A stretch of 39,317 nucleotides of DNA from Eubacteriales bacterium. Its GTDB lineage: Bacteria > Bacillota > Clostridia > Christensenellales > Aristaeellaceae. The stretch lies in assembly GCA_028693055.1 (NCBI GenBank), contig JAQUWD010000038.1, positions 1 to 39,317 on the forward strand, written 5' to 3'. Below the pieces are notes generated by a model. It searched no databases and was not told where the DNA came from. It saw only the letters and a program-made list of their open reading frames with translations. Each line of letters begins with the position of its first letter. Within the stretch, counting starts at the first letter, position 1. The position numbers were made by a program, and so were the translations under genes. Shown here one piece after another: positions 25,601-33,814 of the stretch.

Positions 25601-26353
25601 TTAGCGAGTACCAGACGCATGTTTTTCATTTTCCACTTGACGTAGCGCAGCCGCCACGCCAACAGCCATATCTGCCCCGGAGGTTGCACCCACCTGAAGC
25701 AGCTGGAGCAGGGCAGCCTCCATAGAGCCCTGTCCAAAGATAACGGACAAAAGCTGTGTCAGGGGTTCTCCAAAATAGCCCTCTCCCGCCAAGCGTAGAT
25801 ATCTGGCACTCACGTCCGTGGTCGCTTGCAGATCTTTAATAACAAAGGGCGCTTGCCTACCCAGCGCGCAATAGGTCGCCATCACGCCGACGCACGCATC
25901 GTCGTAGGAGGGCGTCAGTCCCAAGCCAAGCCCGATAAAGCCTGGCGCATCACAGGTGATAAGTGCATGAACAGCACGCGTACGCAACGCTTCCGGCATA
26001 TGGTCAAAGCCGGAGGGAATGGCTTGCGTCGCCGCCAAAAACTCAGCCGTGCGCGGCTGACCTGCAAGTGAAACGAGAGGCAGATAGGCTTTGCGTACGA
26101 ACGGAATGGATAAATCGCCGATTTGCAATTGGTTTCCAACCAAGGCGGTCGACATGCCGATTTCACATGAAGCCAATCGATACGGTTCCACCAGGATGCT
26201 GTCCGGAATCTGCGGAGAATGGAGCGCGGTCAGGGTAAGTAGCCTTGGGCCGCTGGGCAGGTACATGCTGGCATTAACAACGCCGCGAAAGACGGAGTGT
26301 ATACGTCCCTGACTATCTTGGGCAAATGCTGGCGTTAGCTTTGCGACGTTCAT
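25601..26353 (-). CDS. DUF2877 protein, AllH-like subunit of a carbamoyltransferase
   Basis: This 250-residue protein carries the DUF2877 motifs GLGLGLTPSYDDACVG (about 141-156) and VGATSGADMAVGV (about 221-233); the usual SGDD is SYDD here. In E. coli the DUF2877 protein YlbF was renamed AllH, one of three subunits of oxamate carbamoyltransferase with AllF (FdrA) and AllG (YlbE). All three families are present in this operon. The start at 26353 overlaps the stop of the kinase gene as ATGA, so translation is coupled; a GTG at 26374 is less likely. Confidence 0.82.
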   Translation of the reverse strand: MNVAKLTPAFAQDSQGRIHSVFRGVVNASMYLPSGPRLLTLTALHSPQIPDSILVEPYRLASCEIGMSTALVGNQLQIGDLSIPFVRKAYLPLVSLAGQPRTAEFLAATQAIPSGFDHMPEALRTRAVHALITCDAPGFIGLGLGLTPSYDDACVGVMATYCALGRQAPFVIKDLQATTDVSARYLRLAGEGYFGEPLTQLLSVIFGQGSMEAALLQLLQVGATSGADMAVGVAAALRQVENEKHASGTR

Positions 26354-27522
26354 GGGTTCAAAACCTTCACGCACCCTCGCGCAACCATAAGCTCTTCATT
26401 GGTTTCAAGCGACCAGATCTCAATTTTGCTATCTGCCGCACTGATCCTGCCCTTGTAGCCAGAGAGGTTCAGGCGTTCGTCCAGTTTTGCGCCAAGAAAG
26501 CCCAGCTTTTGGATGACGGCTGCGCGTATCCCCGTATCGTTTAGACCGATGCCGCCCGTGAAGCACAGCGCGTCTAGCCCGCCGAGATAGGCTGTGTACA
26601 TTCCGATATAGCCGACGATAGCGTCTACAAAAGCGTCAAGCGCCAGCTGCGCACGCTCATTCCCGCCTTGGGCTGCCGCCTCCACAGCGCGGACGTCATT
26701 GCTCACGCCGGATAGCCCCAGCAAGCCGCTCTTGCTGGAAAGCGTACGCATAGCGTTGTCCAGCCCGCCCAGCTTCTGTGCGAGGACGGGCAGACAAAAC
26801 GCGTCGAAATCGCCAACACGATTGTTGTGGAAAAGGCCGCTTTGTGGGGTTGCGCCCATGGATGCTGCCACGCTTTTCCCGTTTAAAATGGCACATAGCG
26901 AACTGGAGCCGCCTAAATGCGCACTAATGACTCTTTGCGCCAATGGCCTTTCTTTCCCCATTTTCCACGCGATATAGCTGTGACTAGAACCGTGGAACCC
27001 ATACCTCCGCACGCCATATTGCTCTACCCACTCCAGCGGTACGCCATATACGGCGCGTTCTAACGGTATCGTCGAGTGAAAGGCCGTTTCAAAGCAGGCA
27101 ATCTGCAAAACCTCCGGGTATTTCGTGCGGATGCTACGCATCATAGCCAGGTAGACAGGGTTGTGCGCGGGCGCAAAGGAAACCATGCGTTCCATTTCGG
27201 CAAGGAGAGCGTCATCTACCACATGGGAGCCGGAGATTGTTCCGCCATGCACCGCTTTATACCCCAGCGCATCCAATGCTGCTATGTCGATGGTCACGCC
27301 GACGCGGGTCATTTCGCTCATGCATAGCTCTAGCGCCTCCAAATGCGTAAGGCAACAGCAATCGCCCTCCACGCATGCTTCACCTGCATGCATGGCATAT
27401 CGTCCTTCCCCGCCGATGCACTCCACCCAGCCGGAGGCAAGCGCTCGTTCTTCCCTATCCATTTGATAAAGCTTGAATTTAAAGCTCGTCGAGCCTAGAT
27501 TAAGCACTAGTATGCGGAACAT
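26350..27522 (-). CDS. divergent acetate-kinase-family (ASKHA) kinase
   Basis: This 390-residue protein is clearly related to acetate kinase: LNLGSTSFKFKLY (Asn8, Ser11, Ser13, Lys15), FAPAHNP (His120), RRYGFHGSSH (His177), NNRVGD (Arg235), SGLLGLSG and TNEELMVAR (Glu376). Residues that are constant and catalytic in acetate kinase are changed: Arg91 of the Methanosarcina enzyme is Lys89, Asp148 is Glu145 (FETAFH), Asn211 of HLGNG is Gly205 (HLGGSSS), and GIGEN is GIGLN. A different acyl group, possibly carbamate, is therefore likely. The ATG has AAAGGAGGTG upstream. The operon position, between AllG- and AllH-like genes, is where carbamate kinase would be expected. Confidence 0.82.
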   Translation of the reverse strand: MFRILVLNLGSTSFKFKLYQMDREERALASGWVECIGGEGRYAMHAGEACVEGDCCCLTHLEALELCMSEMTRVGVTIDIAALDALGYKAVHGGTISGSHVVDDALLAEMERMVSFAPAHNPVYLAMMRSIRTKYPEVLQIACFETAFHSTIPLERAVYGVPLEWVEQYGVRRYGFHGSSHSYIAWKMGKERPLAQRVISAHLGGSSSLCAILNGKSVAASMGATPQSGLFHNNRVGDFDAFCLPVLAQKLGGLDNAMRTLSSKSGLLGLSGVSNDVRAVEAAAQGGNERAQLALDAFVDAIVGYIGMYTAYLGGLDALCFTGGIGLNDTGIRAAVIQKLGFLGAKLDERLNLSGYKGRISAADSKIEIWSLETNEELMVARGCVKVLNP

Positions 27523-27542
27523 GCCCGCACCTCCTTTAAGCG

Positions 27543-27574
27543 AAAAATCCCCGGTGCGATTGGACGCCGGGGAT
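27543..27574 (-). terminator. intra-operon terminator-like hairpin
   Basis: On the minus strand a 10-bp stem (27574-27565 with 27556-27547, including one G-T pair) and an 8-nt loop are followed by TTTTT (27547-27543). It sits in the 61-bp gap between the DUF1116 gene and the kinase gene. It may reduce expression of the downstream kinase, AllH and oxidoreductase genes or mark an mRNA processing point. Confidence 0.6.
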
Positions 27575-27583
27575 GGAAACGGC

Positions 27584-28840
27584 TTAGTGTTTGTATTTTG
27601 CTGCAAACGCCTTGAGCGCTTTTTCGAAGCATTCCATCGGTACGCGCGCCATGCCGGCGCCAATCAAGCCGCCGTCGTGGTTGAACATGCCGCCATGAAT
27701 TGCCGGGCTAACACCGGTTTTAAGAACCAGCCGGATGTCTATGCCAACCGGCAAGCAGTCGAAATCAAGATTCGGAATGGAAAAGTTAGGGTTGTGGGTA
27801 ATGGAGATACGCTCCATCTCACGAGTTTGCCCAATGGCTTCGTCCATCGACATACCGCGCAGGTTACACACGATTGGACTTGCCGCCGCTGCAAAACCGC
27901 CCATGCCAGCCGTTTCAACTACGCAGCTGTCGCCAATCCATGGCAGCTGATCCTTCTCTGTAAATTTCGTGGAGGTATAGCGGCCCTTCATCATCGGCGC
28001 TGGAGCGGTGAACCACTCGCCCGGCAAGCCCGCAACCTTGATGCCGAAGTTTACGCCGTTGCCAGCCAACGCCGTAACCATCGTCGAATACTCAATGCCG
28101 TCGGCGGCAATTGCGGCGGAGCGGCACGCTCCCTGTCCATAGCAATGGAAGAAACGGGGAGTATCCACGATGTAGCGAATCACACGCATTAGTTGTTCCT
28201 TAGGCAAATCCAGCTCAAAGAGCTGCGGTAGCACTTGCTTATCAAACAGAAGATCGGCGGCCGTTTGCCGGGTGTGGTTTTCGTCGCCCATCTGCATGCC
28301 TTCGGCGAGAATAGGCTTGATGGCGATACCGCCATTCTTGGCGAGGAGCTCCCGTATGGGCGGAAATAGTTCTTCGCGCATATAACGCAGATTTTCGGCA
28401 ATTTCGGGACTATACAACCCCCAGCCGCAAAAGCCGCCCTGAAACGGCCCTTCAGCGGGAAAGGTTGCGGCGGTGGTATGATTGCGGCGATCCTCAATTA
28501 CGTTCATCGCCACAGACTTGGTAATGATACCCGTGCCCGCGCCGACGGTGTTGTGGTTCAGCGCCGAGTCGATCACGATTTCACCGGAGCGGATGATTTC
28601 AACCGCTTCCTTTTCATCCCTTGCCCAGCCCTCAAAAAGCATAGCGCTTACCATGCCGCGCTGGTGTAGCATCACCATGTCCTCATAGTCGATCGGCGGC
28701 CCCGAATGCAGAATCATGTGATCCTTCAAGCCTTCGACGCATTCTCCCGCGGGACGAATATCCGTCCACCACGGATCGTTATCGGTCAAGCATGCGGCGG
28801 CGCGTTGATTTGCTTGCGCAATTTGTTGTTTAAGCTCCAT
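27584..28840 (-). CDS. DUF1116 protein, AllG-like subunit of a carbamoyltransferase
   Basis: This 418-residue protein matches the DUF1116 family (E. coli YlbE/AllG and YahG). Family-type segments include WWTDIRPAGE near the N-terminus, MILHSGPPI, LNHNTVGAGTGIIT, YGQGACRSAA, VVETAGMGGFAAAASPIV and a His/Gly-rich end (IHGGMFNHDGGLIGAGMARVP). E. coli AllG works with AllF and AllH to transfer the carbamoyl group of oxalurate to phosphate. A GAGGAGG site lies just upstream of the ATG. The spacing from the small FdrA-tail gene is 12 bp. Confidence 0.86.
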   Translation of the reverse strand: MELKQQIAQANQRAAACLTDNDPWWTDIRPAGECVEGLKDHMILHSGPPIDYEDMVMLHQRGMVSAMLFEGWARDEKEAVEIIRSGEIVIDSALNHNTVGAGTGIITKSVAMNVIEDRRNHTTAATFPAEGPFQGGFCGWGLYSPEIAENLRYMREELFPPIRELLAKNGGIAIKPILAEGMQMGDENHTRQTAADLLFDKQVLPQLFELDLPKEQLMRVIRYIVDTPRFFHCYGQGACRSAAIAADGIEYSTMVTALAGNGVNFGIKVAGLPGEWFTAPAPMMKGRYTSTKFTEKDQLPWIGDSCVVETAGMGGFAAAASPIVCNLRGMSMDEAIGQTREMERISITHNPNFSIPNLDFDCLPVGIDIRLVLKTGVSPAIHGGMFNHDGGLIGAGMARVPMECFEKALKAFAAKYKH

Positions 28841-28852
28841 ATCTGTTCCTCC

Positions 28853-29014
28853 TCAAAGAAGATCGTCCAATAGTTCCTCGATCTCTGTCGACGTCACAAT
28901 AGGAGGCATCCACTCGATCTGTGTACATTCGCAATCCTGTGTCACAAGCGCATCATAGAAGAAACGGATCCCAATATTCGCAATGCTGGGTTTCTCCTCG
29001 TAAATCCCATCCAT
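28853..29014 (-). CDS. 53-residue stand-alone FdrA C-terminal domain
   Basis: A small gene fills the gap between fdrA and the DUF1116 gene. Its ATG at 29014 lies one base after the fdrA stop (TAA-T-ATG), and its TGA leads directly into the GAGGAGG site of the next gene. The product contains ANIGIRFFYDALVTQ and QIEWMPPI, which I match from memory to the INVGLxxFxxxLxxQGxxVxxVxWxPP tail of FdrA proteins. E. coli FdrA has about 555 residues while the one here stops at 504, so the missing tail is about this long. Small proteins annotated as FdrA domain proteins exist elsewhere. Gap-free packing supports a real gene. Confidence 0.7.
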   Translation of the reverse strand: MDGIYEEKPSIANIGIRFFYDALVTQDCECTQIEWMPPIVTSTEIEELLDDLL

Positions 29015-29015
29015 A

Positions 29016-30530
29016 TTAGCCGCGCTCCCATTCCTGACATATTTTTGCGCAAAGCCGCGCGCTTTCGTAATTGCTGTCAGCGACGATCACACCCGCGTCG
29101 CAGAGCTTCTGACGGATGGCATGCTTGTCCTGCGGGTCGCCCTCGCCGCCGCAGATCGTGCAAACGTAAGCCACATCCGGTCGGGATTTCATGAGCGGCA
29201 GATAGCATGAGGCTGGATCTCGCGCCACGCCGGGCCCCAGAATAATATCCATAGCGATCAATCCCACAGTCGGGTCGGCTAGCTCCTGCTGGAAACGGCG
29301 CAGGCGCTGGGTTGGGTCAAAGACGGTGTGGGGCGCTTCAGCCGTAAAGTCAAGGTCGCCCATGTCTAGCAGCGTATGCTCCTCGCTTTCTTTGTGGGTG
29401 CGCAAGCGCACGGCATACTGGGTGTTGTCACGATTGGTGTGCAGCCGGATTTCAGGTGCGATGGCGCCGAAGGTCATCAGCGTCTCCTCGGCGAACGTAC
29501 CGCCGGTATACAAACCACGGAAGAATTTTTTCTCCGGCTTAAGCTTGGCGACGGTCTCTCGCGCTAACTGGTTCACTTCCTGTTCGCTCCACCCGATCGT
29601 TGGCTCAACGTGCGTTAGCTCGCGAACGCAAGCCGCCGCTGCCTGTTGGAGATTATAGGTGCCAACGACATTGTGTCCGCGATAAAGGGTCTCGTCCGCA
29701 CCCAAAAAAACTGCAACCACGGGCTTATGCAATTTGTCGGCCTCGCAAAGTACCTCTTCCATGATTTCCCGGTCAGCAAGCATAGACACCAAGCAGATCA
29801 GCTTCGTGCTCTCGTTCTTGTCCAACCGTTTCATATCAGCCTTCATAGACACGCCGCCCACGGCCTTCTTGAGATCGCGCCCGCCGGTGCCTAGAATGCA
29901 TGTAACGCCCAATCCCATTTTCTCAATCAAGCATGCTACTTCCTGCGAACCGGAGCCTGACGCGCCGATCACCCCTACGGGACCGGAGCGTACAATGCTG
30001 CCAGCAGCCATCGCTACGCCGCCTAGCAGCCCCACGCCCGCGTCGGGCCCCATGACGAGACAGCCGTGGTCGCGCCCGTACTCCTTAAGCGCACGTTCTT
30101 CCTCCAAGGACACGTCCGCCGTGAACATAAACACATCCATGCCCTTGTCGATGGCCTTGCGCGCCTCAGATACGGCGTACTTGCCGGGTAGCGAAATCTG
30201 CACAACGTCGAAATGCTCTTTGTCCAGCTCGGCTAGGTCGTGATAGACGCGCTTGTGCTTGCTATGGTTGGCGGAGAGCAGCGTATCGGCGTCCTGCCGC
30301 GCTTTCCTAACCAGCTCCTCGGTCTGTGCGTCCACGGCAAGCAGCATATCGTTCTTGCCTGCGCCCTCCGGTACGTCATAACCCTCTTGGCGCAGAAGGC
30401 TGATATTTTGATCGGTTCCCATGCCGCATTCGGCTCCTATAACGCCGTCGTGCTCGCTCAGCTCAAGCGCCACACCCATCAACGTAACGGAATCCACATA
30501 GCGATTAGGAACCACAAAGACTTGTTTCAT
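29016..30530 (-). CDS. fdrA: FdrA/AllF-like protein (acyl-CoA-synthetase-like carbamoyltransferase subunit)
   Basis: This 504-residue protein has succinyl-CoA-synthetase-alpha-like architecture: VVQISLPGKYAVSEARKAID (about 109-128), GPDAGVGLLGG (about 161-171), a glycine-rich GVIGASGSGSQEV (about 186-198) and GTGGRDL (214-220). A C-terminal ligase-like part follows with RGLYTGGTFAEE and LGPGVARDP. FdrA was renamed AllF when E. coli allFGH was shown to encode oxamate carbamoyltransferase. The canonical GPDCGT reads GPDAGV here. The last ~50 residues of the family are missing and appear as the separate downstream gene. It overlaps the upstream flavoprotein gene as ATGA. Confidence 0.87.
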   Translation of the reverse strand: MKQVFVVPNRYVDSVTLMGVALELSEHDGVIGAECGMGTDQNISLLRQEGYDVPEGAGKNDMLLAVDAQTEELVRKARQDADTLLSANHSKHKRVYHDLAELDKEHFDVVQISLPGKYAVSEARKAIDKGMDVFMFTADVSLEEERALKEYGRDHGCLVMGPDAGVGLLGGVAMAAGSIVRSGPVGVIGASGSGSQEVACLIEKMGLGVTCILGTGGRDLKKAVGGVSMKADMKRLDKNESTKLICLVSMLADREIMEEVLCEADKLHKPVVAVFLGADETLYRGHNVVGTYNLQQAAAACVRELTHVEPTIGWSEQEVNQLARETVAKLKPEKKFFRGLYTGGTFAEETLMTFGAIAPEIRLHTNRDNTQYAVRLRTHKESEEHTLLDMGDLDFTAEAPHTVFDPTQRLRRFQQELADPTVGLIAMDIILGPGVARDPASCYLPLMKSRPDVAYVCTICGGEGDPQDKHAIRQKLCDAGVIVADSNYESARLCAKICQEWERG

Positions 30531-32104
30531 ACGTTCAAGCTCTCCTTTCGAATTGCTGTTTCGTACTGCGAACGCCTGTGTAGCACCACGCGGTACGGTG
30601 GTTGAGGATCCGGCGCATCTGTGCGCACATGGCAGCCAAGCGAACCGTCGCGCGCTAGAGCCGATTGCAAAGCGAGCAGCGCCGCTAGCATATCATTGAA
30701 CAATCGTTCTTTCTGGAACAGCTCGGCATCGTCGCTACAGGCCAACTGGCCGACGCTGCGCAGGCTACCGAGCGTATCGTCGATAGCCCTTCGCAGGACT
30801 TCGCCGCTTCGCGTCGCGTTGAGCGCTCCCCAAAGGGATTGCTGGACGTGTTGGCGAAGCGCTTGGAGAGGTTCTGCCGCAGAAGCTTTGCCATAGGTTA
30901 TGGGTTCCATTTCCGGCTCTACTGAGGGCGCGGTCTTGGCATAGGCTGCCGCTGACTTTCCCGCACGGCGGCCGAACACCAGCGTCTCCAGCCCAGCGCT
31001 GCCGCCGATGCGGTTTGCGCCGTGCAGTCCGCCCGTCACCTCGCCGCAGGCAAACAGTCCCTCTACGGTTGTACGGGTATCGGCGTCGATGCGCACGCCG
31101 CCCAATGAGGTGTGCGGCATCGGCGCGATTTCGATAGGCTCCCGGCTCAAATCGATCCCTACGCGACGATAGCGTTCTACGTACATGGCGTAGTCGCTCT
31201 CAAGGGTTTCCCGCCCAACAGCGGTGGCGTCGAAGTATACGCCCCCATGCTCTGTGCCCTGACCGGCTGCGATCTCAGCCGCAATGCGCCGTGCAAGCAC
31301 ATCCTTACCGACACGCTCTGCCTCGTCGCCATAGCGCAGCATGAAACGCTCGCCCTCGCGATTGCGCAACACGGCCCCTTCGAAAAACAACGTGGTAATC
31401 ATGCTCGTGCCAATCAACGAGCGGGGCCATACCGCGCCGCTGGGCTCGAACTGTATAAACTCCATATCGCACAACGCCGCGCCGGCTTTGTAAGCCATCG
31501 CCACGCCGTCGCCACCAGAATCCCGTTTGTTCGTGGACATAGGGTACACGCCGCAAAAGCCGCCGCATGCCAATACCACCGCTTTAGCCGATAGCGTTCG
31601 CCAAATGCCCTTTTGCCTATCGTAGACGAGCGCGCCGCAAACGCGTTCATCATGCTTGAGCAGCCGTACGGCGCGGGCTTCGGGTAGTTCGTCCACCTTT
31701 CCCGCAAGCTGCTTACGCAGCAGCGCCAGCACCGCCGCGCCCGTTTCATTACCAATGGACACTACGCGCGGAAAGCTCGCGCCCAGTGGGCGCAGGGCTT
31801 GGTATTCGTTACCGTCGCGGTTGAAGGAAAGCCCTATGCCCTCCAGCTCGCTCAGAATGGTTCGCGCGTCGCTGCAAAGCGCCCACGCTAGCGCTGGATC
31901 GCTAAGCCCCTGACCGCTGGCGATGGTATCGTTGAAAAACGCCTCGGCGGAATCGCCTGCGCGCACCGGCACATTAAAGCCGTGCACCCAGGGTGAAGCG
32001 CCTTGGCCGTCTTGCACGAGAAGCGGACGCAGACCGGCGGAAACGATCTCGCGAGCCGCCATCCAGCCCGCGAGACCTCCGCCTAAGATTAGACAATCAT
32101 ACAT
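30527..32104 (-). CDS. fumarate-reductase/aspartate-oxidase-like FAD flavoprotein
   Basis: The 525-residue protein starts MYDCLILGGGLAGWMAAREI, an FAD-binding fold without signal peptide. It contains the family segments VVLACGGFCGVYPMSTN, GDGVAMAYKAGAALCDMEFIQFEP, MPHTSLGGVRIDADTRTTVEGLFACGEVTGGLHGANRIGG and a C-terminal helical domain. These are features of the succinate dehydrogenase/fumarate reductase/L-aspartate oxidase superfamily. Fe-S and anchor subunits are absent nearby, so it may be a soluble oxidoreductase. The start at 32104 lies one base after the stop of the dehydratase gene; an upstream in-frame ATG at 32185 would overlap that gene heavily. Confidence 0.85.
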   Translation of the reverse strand: MYDCLILGGGLAGWMAAREIVSAGLRPLLVQDGQGASPWVHGFNVPVRAGDSAEAFFNDTIASGQGLSDPALAWALCSDARTILSELEGIGLSFNRDGNEYQALRPLGASFPRVVSIGNETGAAVLALLRKQLAGKVDELPEARAVRLLKHDERVCGALVYDRQKGIWRTLSAKAVVLACGGFCGVYPMSTNKRDSGGDGVAMAYKAGAALCDMEFIQFEPSGAVWPRSLIGTSMITTLFFEGAVLRNREGERFMLRYGDEAERVGKDVLARRIAAEIAAGQGTEHGGVYFDATAVGRETLESDYAMYVERYRRVGIDLSREPIEIAPMPHTSLGGVRIDADTRTTVEGLFACGEVTGGLHGANRIGGSAGLETLVFGRRAGKSAAAYAKTAPSVEPEMEPITYGKASAAEPLQALRQHVQQSLWGALNATRSGEVLRRAIDDTLGSLRSVGQLACSDDAELFQKERLFNDMLAALLALQSALARDGSLGCHVRTDAPDPQPPYRVVLHRRSQYETAIRKESLNV

Positions 32105-32105
32105 C

Positions 32106-33782
32106 TTATACTTCCCAGATGCCTCCCTTAGCCATGGAACCAACGTTCTTGGAGAACAGCCGTAAGTAGCGTTGGTAGTTTTCACCCGGGAATTTCCAGT
32201 TGAACTCGGCCAACCGCGCCTTCATCTCCACCTCGGAGATGCACAGGTCGATCTTCCGATTGGGGATATCAATGGCAATATCGTCTCCTTCTTTCACCAC
32301 GGAGAGGGGACTGCCCAACGCCGCCTCAGGGCTGACATAACCGACCGACAATCCGGACGTGCCGCCGGAAAAACGACCGTCGGTGATGATCGCGCAGGAG
32401 TTATACAATGCGGGTTGCCCCTTCAGCTCCTCTTGGAAGGTGAAGGCAGTGGTGCCAAAGCGCCCCTTCAGGCCCATGTAGCGCAGCACACATGCGTCGC
32501 CTTCGTGAATCTCGCCAGCCCGTAGCGCATCCAGCGCGGGCTGGAGGCCGTCGAACACGCGCGCCTTGCCGCGGAAGGTCATCAGGCACTGCGGTACGGC
32601 GGCAATCTTAATGATGGAGCCCTCCGGCGCTAGCGAGCCATACAGCACGCCCAGACCCGGCTCGCTCATCACGGGATTGTCCAGCGTACGGATGCAATCA
32701 TCGTCGTAAATAACGGCGTTCTCTACATTTTCACGCACTGTGTGCCCGTTCACAGTCATACAGTCGCCATTCAAACGCGGCAACAAATTGTGCATCAAGC
32801 CCGGCATACCGCCAGCCAGATCGAAATCCTTCACGGAATACTCTCCGCCCGGCATTAGGTGCGACAACAGCGGCACAGTGTTGGACATCTCGTCGAAGTA
32901 TTTCCACCAAGGCTCGTCATAGCCGCCCTCGTGGGCGATCGCGGGCAGGTGCAAAATCAGGTTAGACGACGCGGCGACTGCCATATCCACAGCGATAGCG
33001 TTGCGGATGGAATCCTTGGTGATAATCTGACGCGCCGTTACCCCCTCGCGCACCAAGTCCATGATTCGCAACCCGGCGCGATACGCTAGGTTGCGGATTT
33101 CGCTGGATACAGCGGACATGGAGGAGTTGCCGGGCAGCGTCATCCCCATTGCCTCCGCCATCATGCACATGGAATTTGCGGTCGTCATAGATGTGCAGCC
33201 GCCGCAGATACCCCAGCTGTGAGTAATCAGCCCATCGTAAAGCTCGGGGTCGATCTTGCCTTCGCTCATTGCGCCCACCTTGTCCTGCGCACGAATATGG
33301 ACAACCTCTTTGCCGCGATAGGTGCCTAACGGCATGTAGCCGCCAGTGACGATGATGGTGGGAATGTCGATGCGCGCCGCGCCCATCAAATGTCCGGGTA
33401 CAATGGAATCGCAGGTAGAAAGCATTACCATACCGTCAAAGAAATTACCGTCAACGGTCAGCTCCACCTGATCGGCGATAGAGTTACGGGAGGGAATCTC
33501 TATGTATTTCGGGTCTTTGAGCACCATGCCGTCGCAAATAGCAGTGGTCATAACCTCCAGGGGTAGGCCGCCCGCCTCACGCACGCCTTGCTTCACACGC
33601 TCAGCTAGCTGATTGAGATGTACATGTCCCGGATTATACTCGTTCCACGAATCCACCACAGCGATCAACGGACGATGTAGCTCTTCCTCGGTATAGCCCA
33701 TGCCTAACATCAATCCGCGGCGGCACTCGCTCGCCTCGCCAAACTCCCAGCAGCTGCGCATGTCCTCATATTTCTTTGCCAT
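32106..33782 (-). CDS. IlvD/Edd-family dehydratase, atypical metal-site subfamily
   Basis: This 558-residue enzyme belongs to the dihydroxy-acid/sugar-acid dehydratases. Retained features are ICDGMVLKD (Mg-ligand Asp84), STCDSIVPG (Cys124), CGGCTSMTTANSM (Cys196), LGMTLPGNS-type and TDGRFSGGTSGLSVGYVSPEA. Two hallmark residues differ. The first cluster Cys, usual in NPCxxH, is Gly52 (NPGHVH). The usually carboxylated Lys after the second Cys (CDK) is Ser126. I recall other proteins with the same two changes, so this is probably a known but uncharacterised branch. With kdgK and eda nearby a sugar-acid role is more likely than valine synthesis. Confidence 0.85.
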   Translation of the reverse strand: MAKKYEDMRSCWEFGEASECRRGLMLGMGYTEEELHRPLIAVVDSWNEYNPGHVHLNQLAERVKQGVREAGGLPLEVMTTAICDGMVLKDPKYIEIPSRNSIADQVELTVDGNFFDGMVMLSTCDSIVPGHLMGAARIDIPTIIVTGGYMPLGTYRGKEVVHIRAQDKVGAMSEGKIDPELYDGLITHSWGICGGCTSMTTANSMCMMAEAMGMTLPGNSSMSAVSSEIRNLAYRAGLRIMDLVREGVTARQIITKDSIRNAIAVDMAVAASSNLILHLPAIAHEGGYDEPWWKYFDEMSNTVPLLSHLMPGGEYSVKDFDLAGGMPGLMHNLLPRLNGDCMTVNGHTVRENVENAVIYDDDCIRTLDNPVMSEPGLGVLYGSLAPEGSIIKIAAVPQCLMTFRGKARVFDGLQPALDALRAGEIHEGDACVLRYMGLKGRFGTTAFTFQEELKGQPALYNSCAIITDGRFSGGTSGLSVGYVSPEAALGSPLSVVKEGDDIAIDIPNRKIDLCISEVEMKARLAEFNWKFPGENYQRYLRLFSKNVGSMAKGGIWEV

Positions 33783-33814
33783 GTTTCCTTCTCCTTTGTT
33801 GAGCCGTAGCCCGG

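Noticed and set aside
27473..28192. Rightward open frame of 239 codons
   Set aside because: It lies antisense to the DUF1116 and kinase genes and reflects their codon bias.
32106..33782. Valine/isoleucine-pathway IlvD
   Set aside because: No ilv or leu neighbours, altered metal-site residues, and catabolic context.
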